DNA from: Cetobacterium_A somerae
GTDB lineage: Bacteria > Fusobacteriota > Fusobacteriia > Fusobacteriales > Fusobacteriaceae
Reading direction: 5' to 3' (one strand)
Assembly: GCF_044784365.2 (NCBI RefSeq)
Contig: NZ_CP173065.2
Length of the DNA: 64,000 nucleotides
Numbering within the stretch: the stretch's first letter is position 1; every line of letters begins with the position of its first letter. Under the pieces are notes generated by a model, which was not told where the DNA came from, ran no database searches, and saw only the letters and a list, made by a program, of their open reading frames with translations. This document shows, piece by piece, positions 36,645-45,034 of the stretch. The translations under genes were made by a program, and so were the position numbers.

Positions 36645-36842
36645 TTAATCTTCATCATTTATAAACTCATATAGCTTTTTCTTATCATTCACCACTTTAG
36701 TTTTTATTTTTTCCTTTACCTCTTTTTTCATTTTTGGAATTTTCTTTTTGTCCTCCTTAGTTCCACATTTTGTGAATTCTCTTGGAATGTAGTTCATTTC
36801 ATCATCTTCAAATTGATCAAAGTTCATTCTTCCGTTAGCCAT
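36645..36842 (-). CDS. Small basic hypothetical protein
   Basis: A 65-residue Lys-rich protein I do not recognise. An acidic N-terminal part (DQFEDDEMNYIPREF) is followed by a Lys-rich stretch and an acidic end. There is no membrane segment. The ATG follows AAGGAG. It ends at its own terminator. A role in nucleic-acid or ribosome binding is possible from charge only. Confidence 0.65.
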   Translation of the reverse strand: MANGRMNFDQFEDDEMNYIPREFTKCGTKEDKKKIPKMKKEVKEKIKTKVVNDKKKLYEFINDED

Positions 36843-36944
36843 TTCAATCTCCTTTAAGTTTATAAAGAGGAATTAACCTCATACTAATATTTATTATATT
36901 TTCTAGTTTTTGTCAACAAGTTTATTTTAAATTTTTCACACCCC

Positions 36945-37043
36945 TCAAATGTTCCAAGGAAACATTATAAATCCTATGGCTAAAATTAAAATTAAAATAA
37001 CTCCCATAATTATTTTTTTTACAACACTATTTTCGCTTTTCAT
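36945..37043 (-). CDS. 32-residue single-span membrane protein
   Basis: A short ORF with a charged N-terminus (MKSENSVVKK) and one strongly hydrophobic segment rich in Ile and Leu, ending FPWNI. GAGGGG lies 4-8 bases before the ATG. The Lys pair before the segment predicts the N-terminus in the cytoplasm. I know no family. It is about 100 bases upstream of the 65-residue gene on the same strand. The rest of 37044-37313 holds AT-rich sequence, a GT repeat and a terminator. Confidence 0.5.
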   Translation of the reverse strand: MKSENSVVKKIIMGVILILILAIGFIMFPWNI

Positions 37044-37220
37044 ATATCCCCTCTTTTGTAATGAATTTACTCTATTATACTTATATTTAAATATTTTTCC
37101 TTTTTTAAATAGCTATATTATTTTTTATATATCCATGTCATATAATTATTATATTTGTGTAAATTATTAATCTGATATATACTACAACCAGTACATTGTT
37201 TCCTTATAATGTATAATAAA

Positions 37221-37235
37221 GTGTGTGTGTGTGTG
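37221..37235. repeat. GT dinucleotide repeat
   Basis: A run of about 7.5 GT units in the gap beyond the MATE terminator. It lies in no gene I can support. Confidence 0.8.
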
Positions 37236-37256
37236 GAAAATAGGTTCTTGAAAAAA

Positions 37257-37290
37257 GGACCTATTTTTCTTTTTACAGAAAAATAGGTCC
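37257..37290 (-). terminator. Terminator of the MATE gene
   Basis: GGACCTATTTTTC pairs with GAAAAATAGGTCC (13 bp), followed on the minus strand by T6. An extra partial copy of the stem (aaaataggt, 37237-37245) lies just beyond and could form a competing hairpin. Confidence 0.85.
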
Positions 37291-37313
37291 CTTCAAATTT
37301 TTATTAATATTTT

Positions 37314-38696
37314 TTATTCATAAACTCTAATTTTAAATAGTGAGAATTGTGAACCACCATTATATTTATTAAGATTTTTTCCTACCATTAGAACTGTTAC
37401 TATTGCTGCAATTATATCACATATTGGCTGAGCTAACCAGATACCTGTTAATCCATAAGCTTTTGAGAAAATCATAATTAGTGGTATCAATAAGATTACT
37501 TGTCTTAGTAAACTTAAAAACATTGCTGCTTTTCCCTCACCTATTGCTAAGAAGTAATTACTTCCTGCCATTCCTAAAGCAATTGCGGGCATAGCCATTA
37601 AATAGATTCTCATTCCATGAATAGATATTGCCATTATATCTGGATTTTTATTAAATAATCCAACTATTGTTGCAGGGAAAACCTCAACTAAGAATAATGC
37701 GATAGAAAATATTACTACTCCAGTCCATGTCGCTATTTTATAAGCCTCTTCCATTCTTCCATATTGCTTAGCTCCAAAATTATATCCAATTATAGGTTGG
37801 GCTCCTTGAGATATTCCAAACACTGGCATGAAACAAAGTAGCGCTACTGCATTCACTGTGGCCATTGCTCCAATTGCTAAATCTCCACCATGAGTTTTCA
37901 AAGCATTATTATTTACAACCTGTACCATACTTGTTGCTAATTGCATTGTGAATGGTGATATTCCTATAGCAAATATAAGTTTAACAATATCAAGGTTTAG
38001 CATTAGATTCTCTTTTTTTATTTTTAAATCAGATTTTTTACTCATATAATATACGTAAGAAAGTAGTGCTGTCATAACTTGAGAAAGTACAGTTGCATAC
38101 GCAGCTCCTTTTATACCTAAACCTAAAGTAAATATAAATATTGGATCTAGAACTATATTAACAAAACAGCTAAATACCATTATTGCTGAACATATCTTTG
38201 GATTACCATCAGCTCTAATCGTACTGTTCAATGCATATCCCATAATATTAAAAACTGTACCGTATAAAATAATAGTTATATACTCTCTTGCATATTTTAA
38301 AGTACTTTCACTTGCTCCAAAAGCTTTTAAAATAGGATCTCTATATATTGTTCCTAGAACTGTAATTATTACTCCTAAAATTATTGAAAGTGTAATAATG
38401 TTTCCCATTATTTTTTCAGCACTATCTCTTTTTTGTTCTCCCAGTTTTATAGAAATGTTTGCAGTAGCTCCTATTCCTATTAACATTGAAAAAGCTAATA
38501 CAATTGTTACTATTGGCATTGTTATTCCAACTCCAGTAATAGCCAAAGCTCCAATCTCATCCATATTTCCTATAAAAATTCTATCAACCACATTATATAG
38601 GGCACTTACAAGCATACTAATTATTGCAGGAATAGAATATTTTATAAGTAATTTTTTAATGTCTCCATTATGTAGAGTTAATTCCTGTTGTTTCAC
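37314..38696 (-). CDS. MATE-family efflux transporter
   Basis: A 460-residue inner-membrane pump with 12 hydrophobic spans in two similar halves. Family landmarks are YNVVDRIFIGN in the first span, SQGAQPIIGYNFGAKQY in the middle, and LAQPICD near the end. It resembles MepA-type Na+/H+-driven multidrug exporters. It starts at GTG after AAGGAGGA. It has no local regulator gene and is divergent from the molybdopterin oxidoreductase. Confidence 0.92.
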   Translation of the reverse strand: MKQQELTLHNGDIKKLLIKYSIPAIISMLVSALYNVVDRIFIGNMDEIGALAITGVGITMPIVTIVLAFSMLIGIGATANISIKLGEQKRDSAEKIMGNIITLSIILGVIITVLGTIYRDPILKAFGASESTLKYAREYITIILYGTVFNIMGYALNSTIRADGNPKICSAIMVFSCFVNIVLDPIFIFTLGLGIKGAAYATVLSQVMTALLSYVYYMSKKSDLKIKKENLMLNLDIVKLIFAIGISPFTMQLATSMVQVVNNNALKTHGGDLAIGAMATVNAVALLCFMPVFGISQGAQPIIGYNFGAKQYGRMEEAYKIATWTGVVIFSIALFLVEVFPATIVGLFNKNPDIMAISIHGMRIYLMAMPAIALGMAGSNYFLAIGEGKAAMFLSLLRQVILLIPLIMIFSKAYGLTGIWLAQPICDIIAAIVTVLMVGKNLNKYNGGSQFSLFKIRVYE

Positions 38697-38786
38697 GTGT
38701 TCCTCCTTAATTTTTTCTCATCCTTTCATCATAACATTTTTTTTAAAAATATGATATAATTTATTTATTTTTTAGGAGGATTTTTA

Positions 38787-40736
38787 ATGGAAATATTTAA
38801 AAATAGTTGTTCTCTTGATTGTTTTGATGTATGTAAAATTGATGTATATAAAGAAAATGGAAAAGTGGTTAAGCTTCAGGGAAATAAGGAGCATAATTTA
38901 ACAGATGGTTTTTTATGTTCTAAGGGTCTTAAACATTTAAACCGTCTTTATGATGAAAATAGAATTTTAAAACCACTTTTAAAAGTAGGAGAGGGATTTA
39001 AAGAGATCTCTTTTGAAGAAGCTTTAGATATTTTAAAAAATAGATTGAGTGAAATAAAAAATAGTAACTCTACAAACTCTATTATCCACTATAGTGAATC
39101 TGGAGCTGGAGGACTTTTAAAAGGAATACATGATATATTTTTTAATTTTTTAGGAGGAATTTCAACAGCTAGCGGAGGAACTTGTTGGTCTGCAGGATGT
39201 GCTGCTCATGATTACGATTTTGGAGGAAGAAAGACAAGTGATTTAGATGATATGAAAAATGCTAAAGTTATAATTCTTTGGTCTAGAAATCCAGCGATAA
39301 CATCAGTTCATCTGTATAAAAAATTAATTGAAATGAAAAAATTAGGAGTTAAAATTATAACAATTGATTTTAGAACAAATGAAACTTCCGTAATAAGTGA
39401 TTTACATATTAATGTTAAAAGTGGAAGTGATGGAGCTTTAGCTCTAGCACTTTGTAAAATGGCTTTTGAACACAACCTAGTTGATTATAATTTTTCTAAA
39501 AATAATATAGTTGGTTTTGAAACCTTTAAAGAGTATCTTGATACTATAACTTTAGATGAACTTCTGTTAGATTGTGGCATCACTAAAGATACAATAACAA
39601 AACTTTTAGATTATATATCTCTTGGAAACATTATGACTTTTATTGGATATGGATTACAAAGATATGTTAATGGTGGAAATAGTGTAAGAGCTATTGACGC
39701 TTTAATGAGCATAACAGGAAATGTTGGAAAAAGTGGAACTGGTGTTTTCTATTCTAGTAAGATTTATCCTCAAGTGTTAGATAGAGATCCTTATAAAAGT
39801 TCAAACTTTGCTAAAAACTCTCGCGAGTTTCCAATTACAAAATTTAGTGAGTTTGTTGCAGAAAATGAAATTAAAGCTATTTTTATAAGTAAAGCTAATC
39901 CTTTAAATCAACTTCCAAATTTAAATAAAACTTTAGAGGCTTACAAGTCTATACCTTTAAAAGTGTGTTTTGATATGTTTTTAACTGATACTGCAAAAAA
40001 CAGTGATCTTATAATTCCTGTTACAAACACACTTGAAAGTGAAGATATTATATACTCATCTATGCTTATGCCATCTTTAATGTATAATGAAAAGGTTGTT
40101 GAACCCTTAGATTATAGAATGGAGGAGTTTGAGTTTTTTAAGGAGTTAGCAAAAATTTTAGATTTAAAAAATTATCCACAAGTTTCTAAAACAGAGTATT
40201 TAAATAAAGTTTTAGCACCTTTAAACATAAATGTTGAGGATTTAAAAAAACAAGATTTAAATATAGAAAAAGGATATATTGCTTGGGAAGATAAAAAGTT
40301 TAAAACACCATCAGAAAAAATTGAAATTTATAGTGAAACAGCTTTAGCAGATGGATTTGAACCAATGCCTATTTTTATGAAAGCAACAAAAGGAAGTGAT
40401 GAGTATCCAATTAGACTTGTGACACCTCATTGTAAAGATTCTTTATTTAACCAACATATTGGAGATATTGATGGTATATCAAGTATATATCTATCAACAA
40501 AAAATATTGAAAACTTTCAGGAGGGGGAGATAGTTATTGTTTCATCTCAAAATGGAAGTATTTTATCCCAAGTAAAAATTGATTCAAATTTAAAAAAAGA
40601 TGAAGCTTATATTTTTATGCAATGGAGTAAAAAACAGGGCAATCCAAATTTTTTAACAAATAGTCTTTCCTCTGATATTGGTGGTCAAGTTGCATATTAC
40701 GATACTTTTATAAATATAAGAAAAAGTATTGTTTAA
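38787..40736 (+). CDS. Molybdopterin-dependent oxidoreductase, single gene
   Basis: A 649-residue DMSO-reductase-family enzyme. The N-terminal [4Fe-4S] site is C8-x3-C12-x3-C16 with a fourth Cys in FLCSKG near 46. Molybdopterin-binding segments follow, including SGGTCWSAGCAAHDYDFGG near 133-150, where a Cys or Ser could ligate the metal, and IILWSRNPAITS. A C-terminal molydopterin-dinucleotide barrel ends the protein. There is no Tat signal, so it is likely cytoplasmic. No electron-transfer or membrane subunit is adjacent, so donor and acceptor are unknown. It starts after AGGAGG. Confidence 0.87.
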   Translation: MEIFKNSCSLDCFDVCKIDVYKENGKVVKLQGNKEHNLTDGFLCSKGLKHLNRLYDENRILKPLLKVGEGFKEISFEEALDILKNRLSEIKNSNSTNSIIHYSESGAGGLLKGIHDIFFNFLGGISTASGGTCWSAGCAAHDYDFGGRKTSDLDDMKNAKVIILWSRNPAITSVHLYKKLIEMKKLGVKIITIDFRTNETSVISDLHINVKSGSDGALALALCKMAFEHNLVDYNFSKNNIVGFETFKEYLDTITLDELLLDCGITKDTITKLLDYISLGNIMTFIGYGLQRYVNGGNSVRAIDALMSITGNVGKSGTGVFYSSKIYPQVLDRDPYKSSNFAKNSREFPITKFSEFVAENEIKAIFISKANPLNQLPNLNKTLEAYKSIPLKVCFDMFLTDTAKNSDLIIPVTNTLESEDIIYSSMLMPSLMYNEKVVEPLDYRMEEFEFFKELAKILDLKNYPQVSKTEYLNKVLAPLNINVEDLKKQDLNIEKGYIAWEDKKFKTPSEKIEIYSETALADGFEPMPIFMKATKGSDEYPIRLVTPHCKDSLFNQHIGDIDGISSIYLSTKNIENFQEGEIVIVSSQNGSILSQVKIDSNLKKDEAYIFMQWSKKQGNPNFLTNSLSSDIGGQVAYYDTFINIRKSIV

Positions 40737-40817
40737 AACTTGTAAACTAATTTGACAAGTTAATATAAAAAAAATATAATGACCTTGAATTTATACAAAC
40801 TTATTCTAGGAGGAAAT

Positions 40818-41525
40818 ATGGAAATATTAGCACATAGAGGTGCATCTGGAACTGCGCCTGAAAATACAATTGCAGCATTTAAAAAAGCTTTAATTGATGG
40901 ATGTGATGGTTTCGAGTTTGACGTTCAACAAACAAAAGATGGGAAAATTGTTGTATTTCATGATTGGACTTTAGAAAGAACTAGTAACGGTCAAGGACAT
41001 TTAAGAGATTATACATTGGAAGAGCTAAAAAAATTAGATGTAGGAAGTTGGTTTAGTGATAAATTTAAAGGAGAACAAATTCCAACTTTAGAGGAAACTT
41101 TAGATATTATTCCAGATGATAAACTTATTAATATTGAATTAAAAGAGGAGCACTCTGTTGAAAGAGGTACTGAAAATAAAGTTCTAGAAATAATTAAAAG
41201 ATATCCGAATAAAAATATTATCGTTTCATCTTTTAGCCATAATCTTTTAAAAAATTTAAAAGAGTTAGATAGCTCTATTAAGGTGGGTATTCTTTTAGAA
41301 AGTGCTCTTGTTAATTTAGATAAATATATTGAAAATTTAGGTTTTAACATAGATGGATATCATCCTAGCAAAAGTTTTCTTAATCAAAAAGATGTTAATT
41401 ACCTAAACTCTAAAAATATAGATATTAATGTTTGGACTGTTAATTCTTCTAAAGATGCTAAAATATTAAAAGATATGGGTGTTACAAGAATAATCACTAA
41501 TTTTCCAAAAGAGATTAAAAAGTAA
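40818..41525 (+). CDS. Glycerophosphodiester phosphodiesterase
   Basis: A 235-residue TIM-barrel enzyme that cleaves glycerophosphodiesters to glycerol-3-phosphate and an alcohol. HRGASGTAPENT holds the first catalytic His and Arg, FEFDVQQTKDG the metal acidic residues, and VFHDWTLERT the second His. NVWTVNS is the usual end strand. There is no signal peptide, so it is the cytoplasmic (UgpQ) type. I start at ATG 40818 after GGAGG; a longer frame has no SD. Confidence 0.92.
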   Translation: MEILAHRGASGTAPENTIAAFKKALIDGCDGFEFDVQQTKDGKIVVFHDWTLERTSNGQGHLRDYTLEELKKLDVGSWFSDKFKGEQIPTLEETLDIIPDDKLINIELKEEHSVERGTENKVLEIIKRYPNKNIIVSSFSHNLLKNLKELDSSIKVGILLESALVNLDKYIENLGFNIDGYHPSKSFLNQKDVNYLNSKNIDINVWTVNSSKDAKILKDMGVTRIITNFPKEIKK

Positions 41526-41531
41526 TTATAT

Positions 41532-41569
41532 AAAAAAGAGGTCTTAATAAACTTAGACCTCTTTTTTTA
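41532..41569. terminator. Bidirectional terminator
   Basis: aaagaggtcttaa pairs with ttagacctcttt, followed by T7. It lies between the phosphodiesterase and the BCCT transporter. Confidence 0.85.
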
Positions 41570-41578
41570 GGATATATT

Positions 41579-43216
41579 TTATTTTTTTATACTCTTAATT
41601 GCATCTGAAAGATCATTAATCTCTTCTAAAGACATCTTTCGAAGTTCATTTCTTAAAGCAATTTGTTTTTTTATATACATGTCTCTTTTTAAAGAGTAAA
41701 ACATTGTAAATATCATTATTGGAAATAAAATCAATAATGGAAAAGCTATTATAATTGAAGCGGTTTTAAGCATATTTAATCCTCCAGCAAATATTAGAGC
41801 TATGGCCAGAAGAGATTGTGTAATACCCCATATTAACTTTTTATAACTTGGAGGATTTAAATCTCCATCTGAACTCATCATTCCTAAAACATATGTAGCA
41901 GAATCAGCTGAAGTTATAAAAAATGATCCTAATAACAGTATTGCTATTCCACTCATTAAGGCTCCAAATCTATATTGACCAAAAACTAAGAATAATGCTG
42001 TTTCTGTATTTTCCACTGCCACTGTTGCAAACTCTTTTCCAAGAGTTATACCTAAAGTTCCAAAGGCTGAAAACCAAATAAAAGAAACAATAGATGGTAT
42101 TATAACTACTCCAATTACAAACTCTCTTATAGTTCTTCCCTTTGATATTCTAGCAATAAAAGTTCCAACAAAAGGTGTCCATGCAACCCAGTTAGACCAA
42201 TAAAATATTGTCCATGCTGACATCCATTTATTATCACCGAAACTATTTGTTTTTAAACTAATTTTTAAAAAGTTATTTAAATAGTTTCCTAAATTTTCAG
42301 AAAAAACATTAAATATCGATATAGTAGGTCCTAATATAATAACCATTAATAGTAATACAACAGATATTAATACATTTATATTTGAAAGTATTTTTATGCC
42401 TTTATCTAAAGATCCCAAAGCTGAAGCTATAAATATAACTGTTACAATAGTTATTATAACTATTTGGCTTAATATGCTATTTGGTATATTAAAAAGATAG
42501 TTTAATCCACTATTTATTTGTAAGGCTCCTAACCCTAAAGTTGTTGCAACACCAGTTATTGTAGCTAAAATTGCGATTATATCTATTATAGTTTTCACTT
42601 TTTTTTCATAGGATTTCCCTTTTAAAATAGGTGAAAAGAGAGAACTTATAAGTCCTTTTTCTCCCTTTCTAAATTGAAAATATGCCATTGCCAATGCTAA
42701 AAAACTATAAATTGCCCAAGGATGAATACCCCAATGAAAAAATGATGTTTTAAAAGCAAAATCTATTGCCTCTTTAGTTCCGCCATCTATCCCTCCTATT
42801 GGATAAGCATAATGAGTCATTGGTTCAGCTACTCCAAAGAACACTAATCCTACTCCCATTCCTGCAGAAAAAAGCATAGAAAACCAAGAAAGGTTAGAGT
42901 ACTCAGGTTTAGAATTATCTTTTCCAAGTTTTATATTTCCATAACTACTACAACATAGAAATAAACAAACTAATGCTATTACAAGTACAATGATTAAATA
43001 TAAAAATCCAAAGTTTGTAATTATAGAATCAAGAAGATTTGTCGTAGCTTTTTCAAAAGTAATTTTGTCCAAACCAATTATTGATAAAATGACAAAAATA
43101 ATTAAAAATGTTGTATAAAATATGGTGTTTTCTTTAGGTATAGCTTTTTCTAAAATTTTTGTTTTTTTATCAATTTCACCAGAGTTTTTGCCGTTGTCAT
43201 AACTATAGCTTCCCAT
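41579..43216 (-). CDS. BCCT-family betaine/carnitine/choline transporter
   Basis: A 545-residue membrane protein with 12 spans. Signature stretches are SAGMGVGLVFFGVAEPM with the glycine-rich helix, HWGIHPWAIYSF, and the aromatic substrate box in FYWSNWVAWTPFVGTF. It carries trimethylammonium compounds, either driven by sodium or as an exchanger. The Met-rich glycine motif GMGVG suggests a Na+-independent or carnitine-like form is possible, but this is weak. It starts after AAGGAGGA; a 53-residue ORF precedes it by 26 bases. Confidence 0.9.
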   Translation of the reverse strand: MGSYSYDNGKNSGEIDKKTKILEKAIPKENTIFYTTFLIIFVILSIIGLDKITFEKATTNLLDSIITNFGFLYLIIVLVIALVCLFLCCSSYGNIKLGKDNSKPEYSNLSWFSMLFSAGMGVGLVFFGVAEPMTHYAYPIGGIDGGTKEAIDFAFKTSFFHWGIHPWAIYSFLALAMAYFQFRKGEKGLISSLFSPILKGKSYEKKVKTIIDIIAILATITGVATTLGLGALQINSGLNYLFNIPNSILSQIVIITIVTVIFIASALGSLDKGIKILSNINVLISVVLLLMVIILGPTISIFNVFSENLGNYLNNFLKISLKTNSFGDNKWMSAWTIFYWSNWVAWTPFVGTFIARISKGRTIREFVIGVVIIPSIVSFIWFSAFGTLGITLGKEFATVAVENTETALFLVFGQYRFGALMSGIAILLLGSFFITSADSATYVLGMMSSDGDLNPPSYKKLIWGITQSLLAIALIFAGGLNMLKTASIIIAFPLLILFPIMIFTMFYSLKRDMYIKKQIALRNELRKMSLEEINDLSDAIKSIKK

Positions 43217-43242
43217 ATTATTCCTCCTTTAAACCATTAGTT

Positions 43243-43404
43243 TTATCCATAAAAAAGACAAAATATAGTTGATAATAAAAATATAAGGTAGATAATATAA
43301 TTTTCTAAAGAATTAGTTAATTTGTTTCTATTAAAATAAATTTTTCTTCGACTGTTATTACTTTTGTTTATATAGTTTAAATTTACAGTATTTAAAAATT
43401 TCAT
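43243..43404 (-). CDS. Small membrane protein upstream of the BCCT gene
   Basis: A 53-residue ORF: a basic, Asn-rich N-terminal half followed by one hydrophobic segment at the C-terminus (IIYLIFLLSTIFCLFYG). AAAAGGAGGT lies 8 bases upstream of the ATG. It ends 26 bases before the BCCT transporter on the same strand, so it probably belongs to that transcript. I know no family. It could be a transporter partner or a leader ORF. The rest of 43405-43531 is AT-rich and I see nothing in it. Confidence 0.5.
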   Translation of the reverse strand: MKFLNTVNLNYINKSNNSRRKIYFNRNKLTNSLENYIIYLIFLLSTIFCLFYG

Positions 43405-43531
43405 AACTATCTACCTCCTTTTTATACTAACTATGTTGTAAATATATTCAAAAATTTATTTTATAATCCTTTTTATCTTTATTTGAATTTATTTTTCTTA
43501 ATTTATGATTATAGGTTTTTTATGTTATGGC

Positions 43532-43561
43532 AAATAAAAATCACAGAACTGTGTCTGTGAT
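43532..43561 (-). terminator. Terminator of the ilv operon
   Basis: TCACAGA pairs with TCTGTGA around a 6-base loop, with a T-rich run on the minus strand just past ilvC. Confidence 0.75.
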
Positions 43562-43571
43562 CTGTCTTTTT

Positions 43572-44519
43572 TTATTTTTTAAACATCATCTCTCTTAATT
43601 CATTTCCAACAACTTCAATTTTTTCATCTTTACATCTATTTCTCATAGTTTTTAAAATTGGATATCCCGCTTGCCCTTCTAAAATAAAATCTTTAGCGAA
43701 TCTTCCATTTCTAATATCCTCTAAAACTTCTTTCATATTCTCTCTACTCTCTTTTGTAACAATCTTTTTTCCAGTTGTATAGTCTCCATATTCAGCAGTA
43801 TTTGAAATCGATTCTCTCATTGCTGCAAACCCTTTTGAATAGATTAAATCTACTATTAATTTCATCTCATGAACACATTCAAAATATGCTAATTTTTCAT
43901 CATAGCCTGCATCTAATAGTGTTTCATAACCTGCTTTCATTAATTCTACTAATCCCCCACATAAAACAGCTTGTTCTCCAAATAAATCTGTTTCTGTTTC
44001 ATCTTTAAAGGTAGTTTCTAAAACCCCTAAATTCAAACAAACTCCCTTAGCCCAATCTTTAGCCAATTGAAGTGTTTCTTTAGACGGATCTTGATAAACA
44101 GAGATTAAGGCAGGTACTCCCTCTTTTTCTAAAAATTTTTCTCTCACTTTATGACCTGGAGACTTTGGTGCAACCATAAACACATTTAAATCCTCTCTTG
44201 GAGTAATTTGTGAATAATGAATATTAAAACCATGAGCAAATCCTAAAAACGCTCCATTTTTCAGCTCACTCTTTAAGTAATTTTTATATAATTCTGGTTG
44301 GTTTTCATCAGGTACTAAAAGCATAGCTACATCTGCAACTCTTGCTCCATCCTTCAAATTTAAAACTTCAAAGCCATCCTCTTTAGCTCTATCCCAACTT
44401 TGACTATCCTCTCTTAATGCTACACTTACATTATAACCGCAATCTTTTAAATTTAAAGCATGTGCATGCCCTTGTGACCCATACCCAAATACAACAACCT
44501 TTTTTCCTGATAAACTCAT
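43572..44519 (-). CDS. ilvC: Ketol-acid reductoisomerase (short N-terminus)
   Basis: A 315-residue class I KARI, the second step of valine and isoleucine synthesis. VVVFGYGSQGHAHALNLKD is the NADPH-binding loop, followed by APKSPGHKVR. DLFGEQAVLCGG and the metal acidic ECVHEMKLIVD follow, with SNTAEYGD near the end. It lacks the usual 12-15 residues before the Rossmann strand (the YYD-type start), yet GGAGGAG precedes the ATG at the right spacing, so the short form looks genuine. It is the last gene of ilvDBNC. Confidence 0.93.
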   Translation of the reverse strand: MSLSGKKVVVFGYGSQGHAHALNLKDCGYNVSVALREDSQSWDRAKEDGFEVLNLKDGARVADVAMLLVPDENQPELYKNYLKSELKNGAFLGFAHGFNIHYSQITPREDLNVFMVAPKSPGHKVREKFLEKEGVPALISVYQDPSKETLQLAKDWAKGVCLNLGVLETTFKDETETDLFGEQAVLCGGLVELMKAGYETLLDAGYDEKLAYFECVHEMKLIVDLIYSKGFAAMRESISNTAEYGDYTTGKKIVTKESRENMKEVLEDIRNGRFAKDFILEGQAGYPILKTMRNRCKDEKIEVVGNELREMMFKK

Positions 44520-44548
44520 AACAACTCCTCCTCATATCTATTTTTATT

Positions 44549-45031
44549 TTAAACCTCTAATCCTCTACTCATTGCTGATACACCTGTTCTTGCTATCTCT
44601 AAAACATTAAAATTTTTAATAAGCTTTAAAAAACCATCTATTTTTCCAATATCTCCTGTTATCTCAACAATTAAACTTTCAAGTGCTACATCTACAACTG
44701 ACCCTCTATATATATCTAATATTTGAAGTAACTCCTGTCTATTTTTAGAATTAACTTTTATTTTTATTAAAACTAACTCTCTAAAAACACTCTCTCTTGA
44801 AAAAGCTTTAATAAACTCAACATCAAATAATTTTTCAGCTTGTACAATAACTTGATTTAATGTGTATTCATCCCAAAATCCAGTTATTGTCATTCTTACA
44901 GTATCCTCTGGATATCCCTCTCCAGCCGTTATATTTTCTATATTAATACCTCTTTTTTGAAATAAACCAGATATTTTATTTAAAACTCCAGGTTTATTTT
45001 TCATAACCAATAAAATTCTTTTGGCATCCAT
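44549..45031 (-). CDS. ilvN: Acetolactate synthase small (regulatory) subunit
   Basis: A 160-residue regulatory subunit. The N-terminal ACT domain (LLVMKNKPGVLNKISGLFQKRG and the INIENITAG strand) binds valine for feedback inhibition, and the C-terminal domain is the ALS_ss_C fold. It activates the large subunit encoded 3 bases upstream; its SD (GGAGGTGA) lies within the last codons of ilvB, so the two are translationally coupled. The name ilvH is also used for this type. Confidence 0.93.
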   Translation of the reverse strand: MDAKRILLVMKNKPGVLNKISGLFQKRGINIENITAGEGYPEDTVRMTITGFWDEYTLNQVIVQAEKLFDVEFIKAFSRESVFRELVLIKIKVNSKNRQELLQILDIYRGSVVDVALESLIVEITGDIGKIDGFLKLIKNFNVLEIARTGVSAMSRGLEV

Positions 45032-45034
45032 AGA

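Noticed and set aside
36949..37170. 73-residue hydrophobic plus-strand ORF
   Set aside because: No SD, composition of AT-rich noise, and it overlaps the better-supported 32-residue gene on the other strand.
37221..37290. Riboswitch formed by the repeated aaaatagg arms
   Set aside because: The main hairpin is a plain terminator at the end of the MATE gene; the extra arm has no gene downstream to control.
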